A stretch of 64,000 bases of DNA from a bacterium (GTDB lineage: Bacteria; Planctomycetota; UBA1135; UBA2386). Below the pieces are notes generated by a model. It saw only the letters and a list, made by a program, of their open reading frames with translations, was not told the DNA's origin and did not search any database. Numbering within the stretch: position 1 is the first letter of the stretch; the number at the start of each line of letters is the position of its first letter. The stretch lies in assembly GCA_030432695.1 (NCBI GenBank), contig JAUILN010000001.1, positions 620,001-684,000 of the forward strand, in the 5' to 3' direction. A program made the translations under genes and the position numbers. Positions 42,420-54,459 of this stretch are shown here, in pieces.

Positions 42420-42800
42420 TCAGTCGCGACCGCCGGCCTTCTTGCGGGCAGCTTTCTTGGCGGGCTTGCTCGCCGAGGCCGTGCCCGGGGTGTCGGCGCT
42501 CTTTCCGCCGGACTTGTCCGCAGAGGCGGTGTCACCGTCGGCCTTCCTACCGTCGGCCTTCTTGCCGTCGGCGCTGGTGGAGGACTCGGCCTGCTTCCGA
42601 CCGGCCTCGTATGACGCGCTGCGGTAGTCGGTCTCGTAGAACCCGCTGCCCTTGAAGATCAGACCGGCGCCCGTGCCGATCAGTCGCTCGAGCTTCTGCT
42701 TGCCGCACTCGGGGCACTTGCGCTTGACCTTGTCGGTCATCGACTGGAACAGCTCGAAGGCGTGTCCACAGGCACTGCACTCGTAGTTGTAGGTGGGCAT
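42420..42800 (-). CDS. FmdB-family zinc ribbon protein with disordered tail
   Basis: The protein is 126 aa. Residues 1-60 form the FmdB/regulatory zinc ribbon: MPTYNYECSACGH with Cys8 and Cys11, and KRKCPECGK with Cys29 and Cys32, followed by the family's GTGAGLIFKGSGFYETDYR. Residues about 61-126 are low complexity, rich in Lys, Ala, Ser, Asp and Gly, and probably disordered or DNA/RNA-contacting (AKKAARKKAGG). FmdB-like proteins often follow chaperone or ribosomal genes. It lies 33 nt downstream of grpE on the same strand, so it may belong to the stress operon. Confidence 0.92.
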   Translation of the reverse strand: MPTYNYECSACGHAFELFQSMTDKVKRKCPECGKQKLERLIGTGAGLIFKGSGFYETDYRSASYEAGRKQAESSTSADGKKADGRKADGDTASADKSGGKSADTPGTASASKPAKKAARKKAGGRD

Positions 42801-42833
42801 CGGAGACGGATCGGTGCGGGAGCAGGGGTTCGG

Positions 42834-43415
42834 TCAGTCGGTGGGGCTCTCGTCGGGTCGCACCATGACCCGGCTCGGGCGGAGGATCTTGTCACCCAGC
42901 CGATAGCCGCGCTGGACCACGCGCGTGACGGTGCCCGGATCGGCGTCGGATTCCTGATCGACTCCGACCGCCTCGTGCAGGGCGGGGTCGAACTTCTCGC
43001 CCGCAGTGCGGATCTCGCTCAGGCCGTGGCGCTCCAGGACGCTCTCGAGCATCGAGCGCACCATGCGCATGCCCTCGACGATCGTCTGCACGTCGAAGCC
43101 GTCCTGGCGCTCGCCCTGTTCGGTGGCGCCGAGCGCGAGGTGGAAGTTGTCGAGCACCGGCAGCAGCTCGCCGGTGACCGCCTCGAGGGTGCGCTGCCGG
43201 GTCTCGTCGATCTCCTTGATCCGACGCCGCTGGAAGTTGGCGAGGTCCGCCATGGCGCGCCGGAGCTGGTCCTCGGCCTTCGCGGCGCGCGTCGCGTCGT
43301 CGTCGTGCTGAGCGCCCTCGGCCGGCGATCGATCGTCCGACGCGGCTTCGGTAGCCTCGCCGCCGTCCAGGTCGGCTTCCGGGGGTTCGATTCCGTGGTC
43401 GTCCTTGTTGGCCAT
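42834..43415 (-). CDS. grpE: Nucleotide exchange factor GrpE
   Basis: The 193-aa protein speeds ADP release from DnaK. The N-terminal ~50 residues are acidic and disordered; the coiled coil spans about 50-100 (EDQLRRAMADLANFQRRRIKEID, split by turns) and the C-terminal beta domain about 120-190 (FDPALHEAVGVDQES, GTVTRVVQRGYRLGDKILRPSRVMV). The start is ATG 43415. It sits 84 nt after dnaJ on the minus strand, in the order groEL-groES-groEL-dnaJ-grpE. dnaK itself is not in the window. Confidence 0.96.
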   Translation of the reverse strand: MANKDDHGIEPPEADLDGGEATEAASDDRSPAEGAQHDDDATRAAKAEDQLRRAMADLANFQRRRIKEIDETRQRTLEAVTGELLPVLDNFHLALGATEQGERQDGFDVQTIVEGMRMVRSMLESVLERHGLSEIRTAGEKFDPALHEAVGVDQESDADPGTVTRVVQRGYRLGDKILRPSRVMVRPDESPTD

Positions 43416-43499
43416 CGTGATTCTCGTTCGGTGTAGGAGCCGGCGTGAGCCTGGCAACCTCCGTGGAGCAGGGTCGGTCGCGTCGCGCATGCCGCCCGC

Positions 43500-44636
43500 T
43501 CAATGGAACATGTCGCGCACCTTCTCGAAGATGCCCTTCTTGCGCTCGCCGGCCTTGTGCTTGCCGTCGGAGTTCAGGTCGTCGAACTGCTCGAGCAAGG
43601 TCCGTTGCTCGTCGCTGATCTTCTTCGGGACCTCGATCTGAACCAGTACGACCAGATTGCCGCGGCCGTAGCCGTCGGCGCGGGGCAGACCGTGGTTGCG
43701 GACCCGCAGCCGCTCACCGGGCTGCGTGCCGGCGGGGATCTTCAGGACGACTTTCTCCTCGGTCAGCGTCTTCAGCTCGACGGAGTCGCCGAGCACCGCC
43801 TGACGAAAGCTGAGGCGCGTCTGCGCCACCAGGTCGTCACCCACCCGGGTGAAGTAGGGGTGCGGACGGACGTGGACCACCACCACCAGGTCGCCGCTCG
43901 GTGCGCCGCTGTCGCCGGGCTCGCCCAGTCCTTCGAGCCGCTGGACGTGGCCCTCCTCGATGCCGGCCGGAATGCGGATGTCGATCGGCTCCTTCCGGGC
44001 GACCGCGCCCTGTCCGCGGCAGTCGCCGCAGGGATCCTCGATGACCGAGCCTCGGCCGTGGCAGCTCGGGCAGGCCTGGCGGATCGACAGGAAGCCTTGG
44101 TTGATCTGCACCTGGCCGTGACCCGCGCAGGTCTTGCAGGTGGTCGGTGACGATCCGGCGCGGGCCCCGGAGCCGTCGCAGGTCTCGCAGGCCTTGGGCC
44201 GCTGGATCTCGATGGTCCGGGTCACGCCCAGCGCGACCTCCTCGAGCGACAGCTCGAGGTCCACGCGGAGGCTGGCACCGCGCCGCCGACCGCCGCGGCG
44301 TCCGCCGCCGCCGAAGAACTGCTCGAAGATGCCGCCGGCACCGCCGAACAGGTCGCCGAAGTGCGAGAAGATGTCCTCGACGTTGGAGAAGCCGCCACCG
44401 CCCGCGCCTTCGACGCCGGCATGACCGAAGCGGTCGTAGCGTTGCCGCTTGCCATCGTCGGACAGCACCGCGTAGGCCTCGGCCGCCTCCTTGAAGCGGG
44501 TCTCGGCGGCCGCGTCCCCCGGATTGCGGTCTGGGTGGTTCTGCAGCGCGATCTTGCGGTAGGCCTTCTTGATCGCGTCGGCGGATGCCCCGCGGTCGAC
44601 CCCCAGGACTTCGTAGTAGTCGCGCTTCGAACTCAT
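43500..44636 (-). CDS. dnaJ: Chaperone protein DnaJ
   Basis: The protein is 378 aa, standard length. The J domain (1-70) has HPD at 34-36. A Gly/Phe-rich linker follows, then a zinc-finger region with four CxxCxGxG motifs ([32 protein letters not shown]), so zinc binding is intact. The C-terminal substrate-binding domains run to residue 378 ([15 protein letters not shown] near the end). It activates the DnaK ATPase and hands over unfolded proteins. It starts 95 nt after groEL1; the gap holds a 9-bp hairpin (44656-44683). dnaK is not seen. Confidence 0.97.
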   Translation of the reverse strand: MSSKRDYYEVLGVDRGASADAIKKAYRKIALQNHPDRNPGDAAAETRFKEAAEAYAVLSDDGKRQRYDRFGHAGVEGAGGGGFSNVEDIFSHFGDLFGGAGGIFEQFFGGGGRRGGRRRGASLRVDLELSLEEVALGVTRTIEIQRPKACETCDGSGARAGSSPTTCKTCAGHGQVQINQGFLSIRQACPSCHGRGSVIEDPCGDCRGQGAVARKEPIDIRIPAGIEEGHVQRLEGLGEPGDSGAPSGDLVVVVHVRPHPYFTRVGDDLVAQTRLSFRQAVLGDSVELKTLTEEKVVLKIPAGTQPGERLRVRNHGLPRADGYGRGNLVVLVQIEVPKKISDEQRTLLEQFDDLNSDGKHKAGERKKGIFEKVRDMFH

Positions 44637-44655
44637 GCGTCCTGGTGCCCTTCGG

Positions 44656-44683
44656 GGCTCCCGGGCCTCGTGGTCCGGGAGCC
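44656..44683. promoter_or_regulatory. Hairpin between groEL1 and dnaJ
   Basis: GGCTCCCGG (44656-44664) and CCGGGAGCC (44675-44683) are perfect 9-bp complementary arms around a 10-nt loop. It sits between two chaperone genes on the same strand. It may attenuate transcription, be an mRNA processing site, or protect the 3' end of groEL1 mRNA. No T-run follows. Confidence 0.5.
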
Positions 44684-44731
44684 GATGTGCTGCTGGTCGG
44701 CCTGGCAGGAGCCTCGCCGTCGAACGGCGGG

Positions 44732-46336
<1,605 letters not shown>

Positions 46337-46339
46337 GGA

Positions 46340-46633
46340 TCAGCCCTCCACCTTCGCCAGGATTTCCGACTCGCGGAGGATCTTGAAGTCCTCGCCGTCG
46401 ACCTTGACGTCGGACCCGGCGTACTTGCCGTAGATCACCACGTCGCCCTTCTTGACCTCGGGCGCGGTGCGCTTGCCGTCGTCGAGGAGCTTGCCCTCGC
46501 CGACCGCGGTCACCTTGCCGCGCTGCGGCTTCTCCTTGGCGCTGTCGGGCAGGACGATGCCACCAGCGCTGACTTCCTCGGCGTCGAGGACCTTGACGAC
46601 GATGCGGTCGTCGAGCGGACGGATCTTGGCCAT
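46340..46633 (-). CDS. groES: 10 kDa co-chaperonin GroES
   Basis: The 97-aa protein opens with [38 protein letters not shown] residues (split over two strands). It carries GKVTAVGEG and the mobile-loop region ([15 protein letters not shown]), and ends in [16 protein letters not shown]. It caps the GroEL ring. A good ribosome binding site (AGGAG, 9 nt upstream) is present. It is directly coupled to groEL1. Between this gene and the GGM-tailed groEL lie 200 nt with a tandem repeat. Confidence 0.97.
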   Translation of the reverse strand: MAKIRPLDDRIVVKVLDAEEVSAGGIVLPDSAKEKPQRGKVTAVGEGKLLDDGKRTAPEVKKGDVVIYGKYAGSDVKVDGEDFKILRESEILAKVEG

Positions 46634-46723
46634 GTGATGTGTCTCCTGATTGTTCTCTGGTTGGGCTCCGGTAGCCGGACCGGCCGGGTCCGGAGCCTGA
46701 TGTGGGAATGCTGTCGACTTGGG

Positions 46724-46828
46724 GGGGGCGGGCTCGCGGTGGGCGGGCTCGCTGTTGGCGGGCTGGCTGTGGGCAGGCTGACTGTGGGCAGACTGGCTGT
46801 TGGGAGACGGGCTGTTGGGAGACTGGGG
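46724..46828. repeat. Degenerate 15-bp tandem repeat, about seven units
   Basis: Units of 15 bp start near 46724, 46739, 46754, 46769, 46784, 46799 and 46814. The consensus is close to GTGGGCGGGCTGGCT, decaying along the array (GCGGG, GCAGG, GCAGA, GGAGA). It lies between groES and the GGM-tailed groEL, ending 5 nt before the latter's stop codon. The period is five codons, but neither strand offers a plausible gene there, so it is treated as non-coding. Confidence 0.75.
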
Positions 46829-46833
46829 CGGGC

Positions 46834-48525
<1,692 letters not shown>

Positions 48526-49018
48526 TCCGTCGGGTCTCTCTGTCCGGTTGGCGGGCGGCCGAGAGGCCTGGCCCGCGGTCTTCTGGATCTGTGGAAAACG
48601 CTTCGTCCCCGCGCCGGGAGGCCGCGCAGTTCGGGCCGTGGTCGTGCAGAGGGGGCGAGAAGGCGGTGGAGTGAGGCTTCGGTCCGTCGCTCGATGCCGG
48701 GTGGCCCGCGGGGGCGGGAGCCGGTGTCTGCGGCCGATTCCTGCTGGAGCGGCGCGCGCAAGCAAAAGCGGTGCCGTGATCCCCCGCGCCCAGCCCCGTC
48801 GACGATCCGCCACTTCCCGCGCCGGCGGTGGATCTCGCGGAAAGCCGGCCGTGCGCCGGCCTGGGGGGGCCCTGCGGCCGGCGGTGAAGCTCGACCCGTG
48901 ACGTCGCTCCGGCGTTGCCCTAGAACGGATGCTCCGAGCCGCGGAGCGGTGACTCGATGGATCTGCCGAACTGGCAGGAGCCCCGCCCGGTCGTTCGACG
49001 GCTCGGTGTCAAACTGGC
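48526..49018. other. Divergent intergenic region, promoters expected
   Basis: 493 bp separate groEL copy 2 (minus strand) and the NPCBM gene (plus strand). I looked for a CIRCE element (TTAGCACTC-N9-GAGTGCTAA) and for obvious heat-shock promoter boxes on the minus strand and found neither. A GCCGGC-CGTGC-GCCGGC inverted repeat lies at about 48844-48860. Open frames in this stretch have no protein-like features. Confidence 0.5.
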
Positions 49019-50371
49019 ATGAACAGCACTGCGCGCGTCCTCTGGCTGCGGCCGATCCCGTCCCGGGTCCTCTGGGCGGCGTCGATCCTCACCATCCAAC
49101 TGGCCTGTCAGAGCGTGCCGTCGTCCAGCGGTTCACAGGCTCGTCGTGGCTCCTCCGACGCCGGCTTCGAAGTGGTGTGGGTCCGGGACGGGCGCGCCCG
49201 CCAGGTGCGTGTGGTGGGTCTCGACGCCGACGGCCTGCGGTGGCGGGCGGAAGGCGACGACGCGGCCGCCGTGGAGGTCGCACCGTGGTCGCAGCTGCTC
49301 GCCGTGCACGGCTCGCACGACGCGGCCCGCGTCGCGGCCCGCACCGTCGCGAGCGGACCTCAGGACGCTCGGGTCCGCCTGGTCGGCGGGGCGCTCCTGT
49401 GCGGCGAACTCCTCGGCGGCGACCCCGACGGGGAAGGCTTCGAACTCGCCTCTCCGGTGTTCGGTCGCCTGACCGTGCCGATCGATCGACTCGCCCGCAT
49501 CGAGTTCCCGGCGCGGGCTGGCGAGGCCGGTCCGCGTGACTTCGTGGTGCCGGCCGACGTCGACGACTCCGAGGCAGTGTTCTACCCGGCGCGCCGCGGG
49601 TTCGATCGCAGCCTGGGAGCCATCCAACGCTTCGTGTCAGGCGGCGTGTTGTTCTCGGCGGGCGGCCTCGATGCCGAGCCGCGCGAGTGGCGGTTCCGAG
49701 AGCTCGCGGCGATCGCGGTGCGCGATGGCTTCGAGGCCGACGAGGCTCTGCCGCTGCGTCTGACCACCCGGGCGGGCGACGTCGTGCAGGTCGCGCCGTT
49801 GCGCGGTGACGAGCGGATCGCGGTGTTCGCCCTGGAAGGCGGCGAGGAGGTGACGCTCGAGCACGGCGACATCACCTCGCTCACTCCGGTGGATCGCGCG
49901 GATCGCGACTACCTGTCCGATCTCGAGCCGGTCGAGATCGAATGCCGCAGCTGGTTCTCGGACGCTCCACCGTTGCGGACCCCGCGCATCGATGCCGCGG
50001 TCCACGGCGGGCCGCTGATCGCCGGGGGGCGCGGCTACGGCAAGGGACTCGGCGTGGCCAGTCGGACCCGCCTGGTCTTCGAGGTTCCGGAGGACGCGGT
50101 GGCGTTGGTCGGCGCGGTGGCGCTCGACGACAGCGTGCTCGGTCTCGGCTTGCGCGCGGCTGTCGACGTGCGGGTTCGCGTGGCCGGGCGCGAGGTGCTG
50201 GCCTTCGACCAACTGCGAGCTGGCGAGGTGCGGTCGCTGGGCCGGGTCGCGGTCGAGGCCGGCCAACGGATCGAACTCCTCGTCGACTTCGGGGCGGGCT
50301 ACGACCTGGGCGACCGGGTCGATTGGCTCGACGTCGCCTTCGTCGCGGCCGAGGCGTCGCGCGCGCCGTGA
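49019..50371 (+). CDS. NPCBM-domain protein, exported
   Basis: The protein is 450 aa. The hydrophobic N-terminus ends in IQLAC30, a possible weak lipobox. The first ~300 residues are a beta-rich region with repeated Arg/Glu-containing strands (VRVVGLDADGLRWRAEG, VRLVGGALLCGELLGG). The C-terminal ~140 residues match the NPCBM/NEW2 fold: GGRGYGKGLGVASRTRLVFEVP, DDSVLGLGLRAAVDVRVRVAG, RSLGRVAVEAGQRIELLVDFGAGYDLGDRVDWLDV (spread over strands). This domain binds carbohydrate in related proteins. It is probably an envelope or secreted protein that binds polysaccharides. The VWA gene starts 79 nt later. Confidence 0.8.
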   Translation: MNSTARVLWLRPIPSRVLWAASILTIQLACQSVPSSSGSQARRGSSDAGFEVVWVRDGRARQVRVVGLDADGLRWRAEGDDAAAVEVAPWSQLLAVHGSHDAARVAARTVASGPQDARVRLVGGALLCGELLGGDPDGEGFELASPVFGRLTVPIDRLARIEFPARAGEAGPRDFVVPADVDDSEAVFYPARRGFDRSLGAIQRFVSGGVLFSAGGLDAEPREWRFRELAAIAVRDGFEADEALPLRLTTRAGDVVQVAPLRGDERIAVFALEGGEEVTLEHGDITSLTPVDRADRDYLSDLEPVEIECRSWFSDAPPLRTPRIDAAVHGGPLIAGGRGYGKGLGVASRTRLVFEVPEDAVALVGAVALDDSVLGLGLRAAVDVRVRVAGREVLAFDQLRAGEVRSLGRVAVEAGQRIELLVDFGAGYDLGDRVDWLDVAFVAAEASRAP

Positions 50372-50450
50372 GCGGCGTCGACGCAGCGCCGCGCGGGCTT
50401 ACGTCGGCGGGGGCCGCGTCGGCTCGCCGACGTGGGGCGAGGGAGGTCGA

Positions 50451-53198
50451 TTGAGCGGTCTGGCCCTCGTCTTCTTCGGCGACGCGGCGGTCTGGGTGGC
50501 GTGGGCGGCGGCGAGCCTCGCGGTGGTCCTGTCGGGGCCGCGACTGCGGCGTTGGATCGGTGCTGCGACACGCCGGCGGTCCGATCCGGATCGCGAAGTC
50601 GGCGACGGCGAGTCCGATCACCTGCTGGTGCGCGGCGTGCAGTTGGCGCTGCTCGCCTCGCTGGCCTGGGTCGCGTTCGATCGGCTGGTCGAGGGCCCGA
50701 CGCGCATCGAGGCGCCGCAGCGGATCGTGGCGACGACCGGCGGGGCCGATGGTCCTTGGCTCGCGGCGTTGCAGCAGGCCGCGGTTCGTGGGCATGGCAG
50801 CGTGCAGGTCTTCGCCGGCGACGCTGCGGGGTTCTCGACCGCGCGGGCGGCGGCGCGGCTGGCCGCCCGGCGGGACGAGGACGTGGCATTGGTCTGGACC
50901 GGTGGGTGGCTGGAGCAGCGCGCCGCGATCGAGGCGGGGCGCCGGCCAGGAGGCCTCGCCCCGGATCGGGGGAGTGCGTTCCAGGCCGGTCGGCCACTGG
51001 GCTTCGAGCCGGACCGGCTGCGGCTCCGTCTCGGCGGCCGGCGACCACGGGTCGGCCGTCCGACCGTGCTCGAGTTGCTTGCGGTCGGCGCGACGGGGCT
51101 CGAGGAGCTGCCGGACGATCTGGGCCTCGCGGTGGAGGTCGATGGGACCCGGCATTCCTGGGGTGCCGCCGATCGGCTGGCCGGTGCGCGGGGCTTCGTG
51201 GTGCCTTGGACCCCGGAGCGGAGCGGCGTGGTCGATCTCCGGCTGGAACTCACACTGGCCGGTGAGGACCGACCGGTGGCGACCGCGACGGGGCGGCTCG
51301 AGGTCGAGCCCGCGAGCGCCGGCTCCGGTCCGGTCGCGGTCGTCGGAGCCGGTGCCGAGAGCTTCGTCGCCGCGTTGGCGGCGCAGGGTCTGGACGCAAC
51401 GCCGTATCCGGAGGCATCGCAGCTGGCCGAGGCGCTTCGCGGCGCCCCACCCGGCAGCGGGACGGTGATCGCGCTGTCGGAACTCGAGCCGGCGCTCCAG
51501 GAGTTGCTGGTCGAGCGCGTGGGTGACGGCGACGGACTGGTGCTGGTCGGCAACGCACTGCCGCGCGCGGGGGAGCCGCTGCAGGAGGTCTCTCCCTTCG
51601 AGCCGCGTCAGGAAGTCCCCGCGCAGCCTGGCGGCTCCGGCGACCTGGCGGCTCCGCCGCGTCCGGAGGACCGGGGAGGACCCGATGCGGATCCGTCGCC
51701 GGTCGATCCCGAGGGCCCGCCGCCGCCGCCCGAGAACACCGACCGTCCCGAGCCCGACCCCGATCGGCCGTTGGTCGGCGACACCTCGGGAGCGGACACG
51801 GGCCAGATCGAGCATGCCGAGGTCGAGCGCCGGCGCGTCACGCTGGTGCTGGTGATCGACCGCTCGGGCTCGATGGCGGAGGCCAGCGGACCGCTCGGCG
51901 GACCCTCGAAGATGCAGCTGGTGAAGACGTCTGCGTTCCGTATCGCGGAGGGACTCGAGCCGGACGACCAGCTCGGCGTCATCGCCTTCCACCACAGCCC
52001 GAGCACGATCGTGCCACTCGGCAGGAGGCTCGGCCGCGAGGGTCTGCGGGCGAGGCTCGAGGGGATCCGCTCGGATGGTCTGACCAAGGTCGGCCATGCG
52101 CTGCGCGCCGCCGAGGAGATGCTACGAGGCACCGATCTGCCGGTGCGGCACGTGGTGCTCCTGACCGACGGCGAGGAACTCGACGCCACCGATGTGCGGG
52201 TCTCCCAGGCCGCGGCTCGGCGCCTGGCCGAGGCCGGGGCCACTGTCAGCGTGATCCACGTGGCGACCAGTCGTCTGACCGGCGAGGTCGCCGAGATCGC
52301 GAGCTTCGGCCGCGGCAAGTACCTGAAGACCGAGGACGGGCGCGCGATCCCGCGGCTGATGTTCGCGGAGGTACGTCGGGTGCTCGGCGCCGCCGGTCGC
52401 CGCTTCGCAGGTGACGATCCGGAGGCCATGCCGGGCGGAGCCGGTGACGGTGCTCAGCCGGGTGGCTCCGATCCCGTCGACCAGGCGCCGACCTCGCCCG
52501 ACCCCGATCCCGCCGCTGCCGATCGGACGCCCGACGATCCGCACGATCCCCCGGATCCTCTGCCCGAACCACCGCCCGATCGCCAGCTGCCGGATCCGGG
52601 GCCGGATCCTGGCGAGTCGGCGGCACCACTGCCCGCGGTTCCGGTGTTTCCGGTCGAGGTCTCGCCGTTGGTCGAGCCGTGGGCCGAGGAGGGCTTTCCG
52701 CCAGTGCGCGGCGGAACTCTGCCGGGAACACGATCCCGCCGGTCGTCGCTGATCCTGCTGGCGACGCCGGTGGGGGAGCCGGTGCTCGGCGTCGCGAGTC
52801 GGGGCCTGGGCCGGGTGGCCGGGTTCGCGGTCCCGATCGGCGGGCCCGAGACCGAGGAGTGGCTCGAGGATCCCCGGTATCCGGCGTGGTGGGCGACCTG
52901 GATCGAGGCGGTGCGGCCCACCCTCGCGCCTGCCGTTGCGGGAGCCGACGAGTTGGCCGATCCCTTCGTTCTCTCCGCCGACGTCGTGCGCCCCGCGGAG
53001 CTCGCGGAGTTGGAGCGTCTCGGTGGTGGCGAGGTGCGTCCGGTCGGCGAGTTGGTCGTCGGTGCGCCGCGTACCGTCCGCGATGCGCCGCGGCCGGCGG
53101 CCGCCGACGACGCACGCTGGGCCCTGCTGGGGTTGTTGATCCTGGCCGGGGTCGAGCGCTTGCTGCGGGGCGGCGCCAGTTGGCGGCGCGCGGGCTGA
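50451..53198 (+). CDS. Membrane-anchored VWA-domain protein with Pro/Asp-rich linkers
   Basis: The protein is 915 aa from a TTG at 50451 preceded by GGGAGG. There are two N-terminal membrane segments (about 4-28 and 62-77), an extracytoplasmic part (about 80-370), a first linker (about 385-440, rich in Pro, Asp, Gly), and a VWA domain (about 460-650) with the MIDAS motif Asp470-Arg-Ser-Gly-Ser474 and DGEE later. A second Pro/Asp-rich linker (about 690-755) and a final domain with a C-terminal membrane helix (about 890-910) follow. The layout resembles planctomycete BatA/GATase1-like VWA membrane proteins of unknown function. It lies 79 nt after the NPCBM gene. Confidence 0.82.
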   Translation: MSGLALVFFGDAAVWVAWAAASLAVVLSGPRLRRWIGAATRRRSDPDREVGDGESDHLLVRGVQLALLASLAWVAFDRLVEGPTRIEAPQRIVATTGGADGPWLAALQQAAVRGHGSVQVFAGDAAGFSTARAAARLAARRDEDVALVWTGGWLEQRAAIEAGRRPGGLAPDRGSAFQAGRPLGFEPDRLRLRLGGRRPRVGRPTVLELLAVGATGLEELPDDLGLAVEVDGTRHSWGAADRLAGARGFVVPWTPERSGVVDLRLELTLAGEDRPVATATGRLEVEPASAGSGPVAVVGAGAESFVAALAAQGLDATPYPEASQLAEALRGAPPGSGTVIALSELEPALQELLVERVGDGDGLVLVGNALPRAGEPLQEVSPFEPRQEVPAQPGGSGDLAAPPRPEDRGGPDADPSPVDPEGPPPPPENTDRPEPDPDRPLVGDTSGADTGQIEHAEVERRRVTLVLVIDRSGSMAEASGPLGGPSKMQLVKTSAFRIAEGLEPDDQLGVIAFHHSPSTIVPLGRRLGREGLRARLEGIRSDGLTKVGHALRAAEEMLRGTDLPVRHVVLLTDGEELDATDVRVSQAAARRLAEAGATVSVIHVATSRLTGEVAEIASFGRGKYLKTEDGRAIPRLMFAEVRRVLGAAGRRFAGDDPEAMPGGAGDGAQPGGSDPVDQAPTSPDPDPAAADRTPDDPHDPPDPLPEPPPDRQLPDPGPDPGESAAPLPAVPVFPVEVSPLVEPWAEEGFPPVRGGTLPGTRSRRSSLILLATPVGEPVLGVASRGLGRVAGFAVPIGGPETEEWLEDPRYPAWWATWIEAVRPTLAPAVAGADELADPFVLSADVVRPAELAELERLGGGEVRPVGELVVGAPRTVRDAPRPAAADDARWALLGLLILAGVERLLRGGASWRRAG

Positions 53199-53265
53199 CG
53201 ATCCCCCGGATCCCTGCGGGTCCTCGCTGGCAGTCCGCGAGGTCCGCGTCGATCATGGGGCCGTC

Positions 53266-53802
53266 ATGCACCGTACGCTCCTCGGCTTCGCGTTGATCTC
53301 CGTCCTGGCTGCCTGCAATGGCAGCGCAGAACCACAGGGCGATACACCGCAGGCTCCTGGCACCGGGACAGGCTCCGACTCCGCCGATTCCGCCGAGTCG
53401 CCCGAAGCGGGCGGTCCGGGTGCGGGAGACGAGCGACCCGGCGATGCGGCGCCCGCGCCGGTCGACTACGAGGGTCCCGAGATCAGCGCGGAACTCGAGG
53501 TCGGCGAGGGAGCGGAGCCGCAGTGCGCGGTGGTGGTTCGCGCCGAGTGTCCGACGCTCGGCTGGGCCTTGGAGGAGGATCGCTGCGAGACCGACGACGG
53601 AGTGACCCGGGTGCGCGTCCGGTTGACCGAGCCGGGCACGGACGAGATGGTTGGACAGGCGTTCGAGACCAAGAGCGTCAGGGTTGCGCTGGATGCGGTG
53701 CCGGCCGGCCGGATCGAGGTCTGCGTGTCGCGGTGGACCCGCGGCGTCGAATACCTGGTCGAACCTGAGGCACGTCTCGCCGTGGTGCTCGAGAACGACT
53801 GA
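53266..53802 (+). CDS. Small lipoprotein with acidic/proline-rich N-terminus
   Basis: The protein is 178 aa. Residues 1-17 end in a good lipobox (VLAAC17). Residues about 18-80 are low complexity, rich in Gly, Pro, Ser, Asp and Glu. The C-terminal ~100 residues are beta-rich with four cysteines that could form disulfides. No family was recognised. It may be anchored in the outer membrane. It follows the VWA gene by 67 nt and precedes miaE by 17 nt, which suggests a shared transcript. Confidence 0.6.
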   Translation: MHRTLLGFALISVLAACNGSAEPQGDTPQAPGTGTGSDSADSAESPEAGGPGAGDERPGDAAPAPVDYEGPEISAELEVGEGAEPQCAVVVRAECPTLGWALEEDRCETDDGVTRVRVRLTEPGTDEMVGQAFETKSVRVALDAVPAGRIEVCVSRWTRGVEYLVEPEARLAVVLEND

Positions 53803-53819
53803 ACTCCGACGCCACGACG

Positions 53820-54404
53820 ATGCTTCGCCTCCGCGCGCACACCGACCGCTCCTGGCTCGACAAGGTCTTGCCTCACCTCGACCAGCTGCTGGTCGAGCAG
53901 GCCCATCTGGAGAAGAAGGCCGCCTCGGGGGCGCTGACCTTCCTGTTCCGCTATCCGGAGGCCGACGCGATGCAGCGGCCGCTGAGCGAACTGGTCCGCG
54001 AAGAGCTCGAACACTTCGAGGCGACTCTCGGGTTCCTCGCCGCGCGCGGACTGCGCTTCGGTCGCCAGAAGCCGGGTCCCTACGCCGCTCGACTCCTGGA
54101 GATCGTTCGCGACGACGAACCGGCGCGGATGCTCGACCAGATGCTCTGCCACGCGGTCATCGAGGCGCGGAGTTGTGAGCGGATGAAGCTCCTGGCCGAG
54201 GGACTGCGAGACGTCGACGAGATCGAGCTGGCCGACTTCTACCACGGGCTCGTGATCAGCGAGGCGCGTCACCACGGGCTGTGGGTGCAATTGGCGAAGA
54301 CCGTGTTCGCGGCGGACGAAGTCGAGGCGCGCCTCGACCAGGTCCTCGAACACGAGGCCGTGGTGCTCGCTCGCGCGACCGAGCTGCCGCGCCTGCACAA
54401 CTGA
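53820..54404 (+). CDS. miaE: tRNA-(ms2io6A)-hydroxylase
   Basis: The 194-aa protein is a diiron, ferritin-like enzyme that hydroxylates the isopentenyl group of 2-methylthio-N6-isopentenyladenosine at tRNA position 37, using O2. Helical bundle motifs with iron ligands are visible: LVEQAHLEKKAA, REELEHFEAT (ExxH), IEARSCERMK, and SEARHHG (ExxHH). The length matches E. coli-type MiaE. It requires MiaA and MiaB, which are not in this window. The stop codon (54402-54404) overlaps the left arm of a 21-bp inverted repeat at 54403-54459. It is 17 nt after the small lipoprotein gene. Confidence 0.93.
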   Translation: MLRLRAHTDRSWLDKVLPHLDQLLVEQAHLEKKAASGALTFLFRYPEADAMQRPLSELVREELEHFEATLGFLAARGLRFGRQKPGPYAARLLEIVRDDEPARMLDQMLCHAVIEARSCERMKLLAEGLRDVDEIELADFYHGLVISEARHHGLWVQLAKTVFAADEVEARLDQVLEHEAVVLARATELPRLHN

Positions 54405-54459
54405 TCCACGACTCCCGAGAATCTGCGCGCCTGGCGCTGATTCTCGGGAGTTGTGGATC
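54403..54459. terminator. Long inverted repeat right after miaE
   Basis: Arms at 54403-54423 and 54439-54459 are 21 bp with one mismatch (a G-U pair in RNA) and enclose a 15-nt loop. The left arm begins inside the miaE stop codon. It makes a very stable hairpin, probably a 3'-end stabiliser or terminator; no T-run follows. The right arm overlaps the first base pairs of the 111-bp repeat array. Confidence 0.75.

Noticed and set aside
46724..46828. Reading the 15-bp array as a protein repeat
   Set aside because: The 5-residue translations have no continuing gene on either strand and the array sits between two genes with known ends.
48526..49018. CIRCE (HrcA-binding) element upstream of groEL copy 2
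   Set aside because: No TTAGCACTC-N9-GAGTGCTAA or near match could be found by eye.
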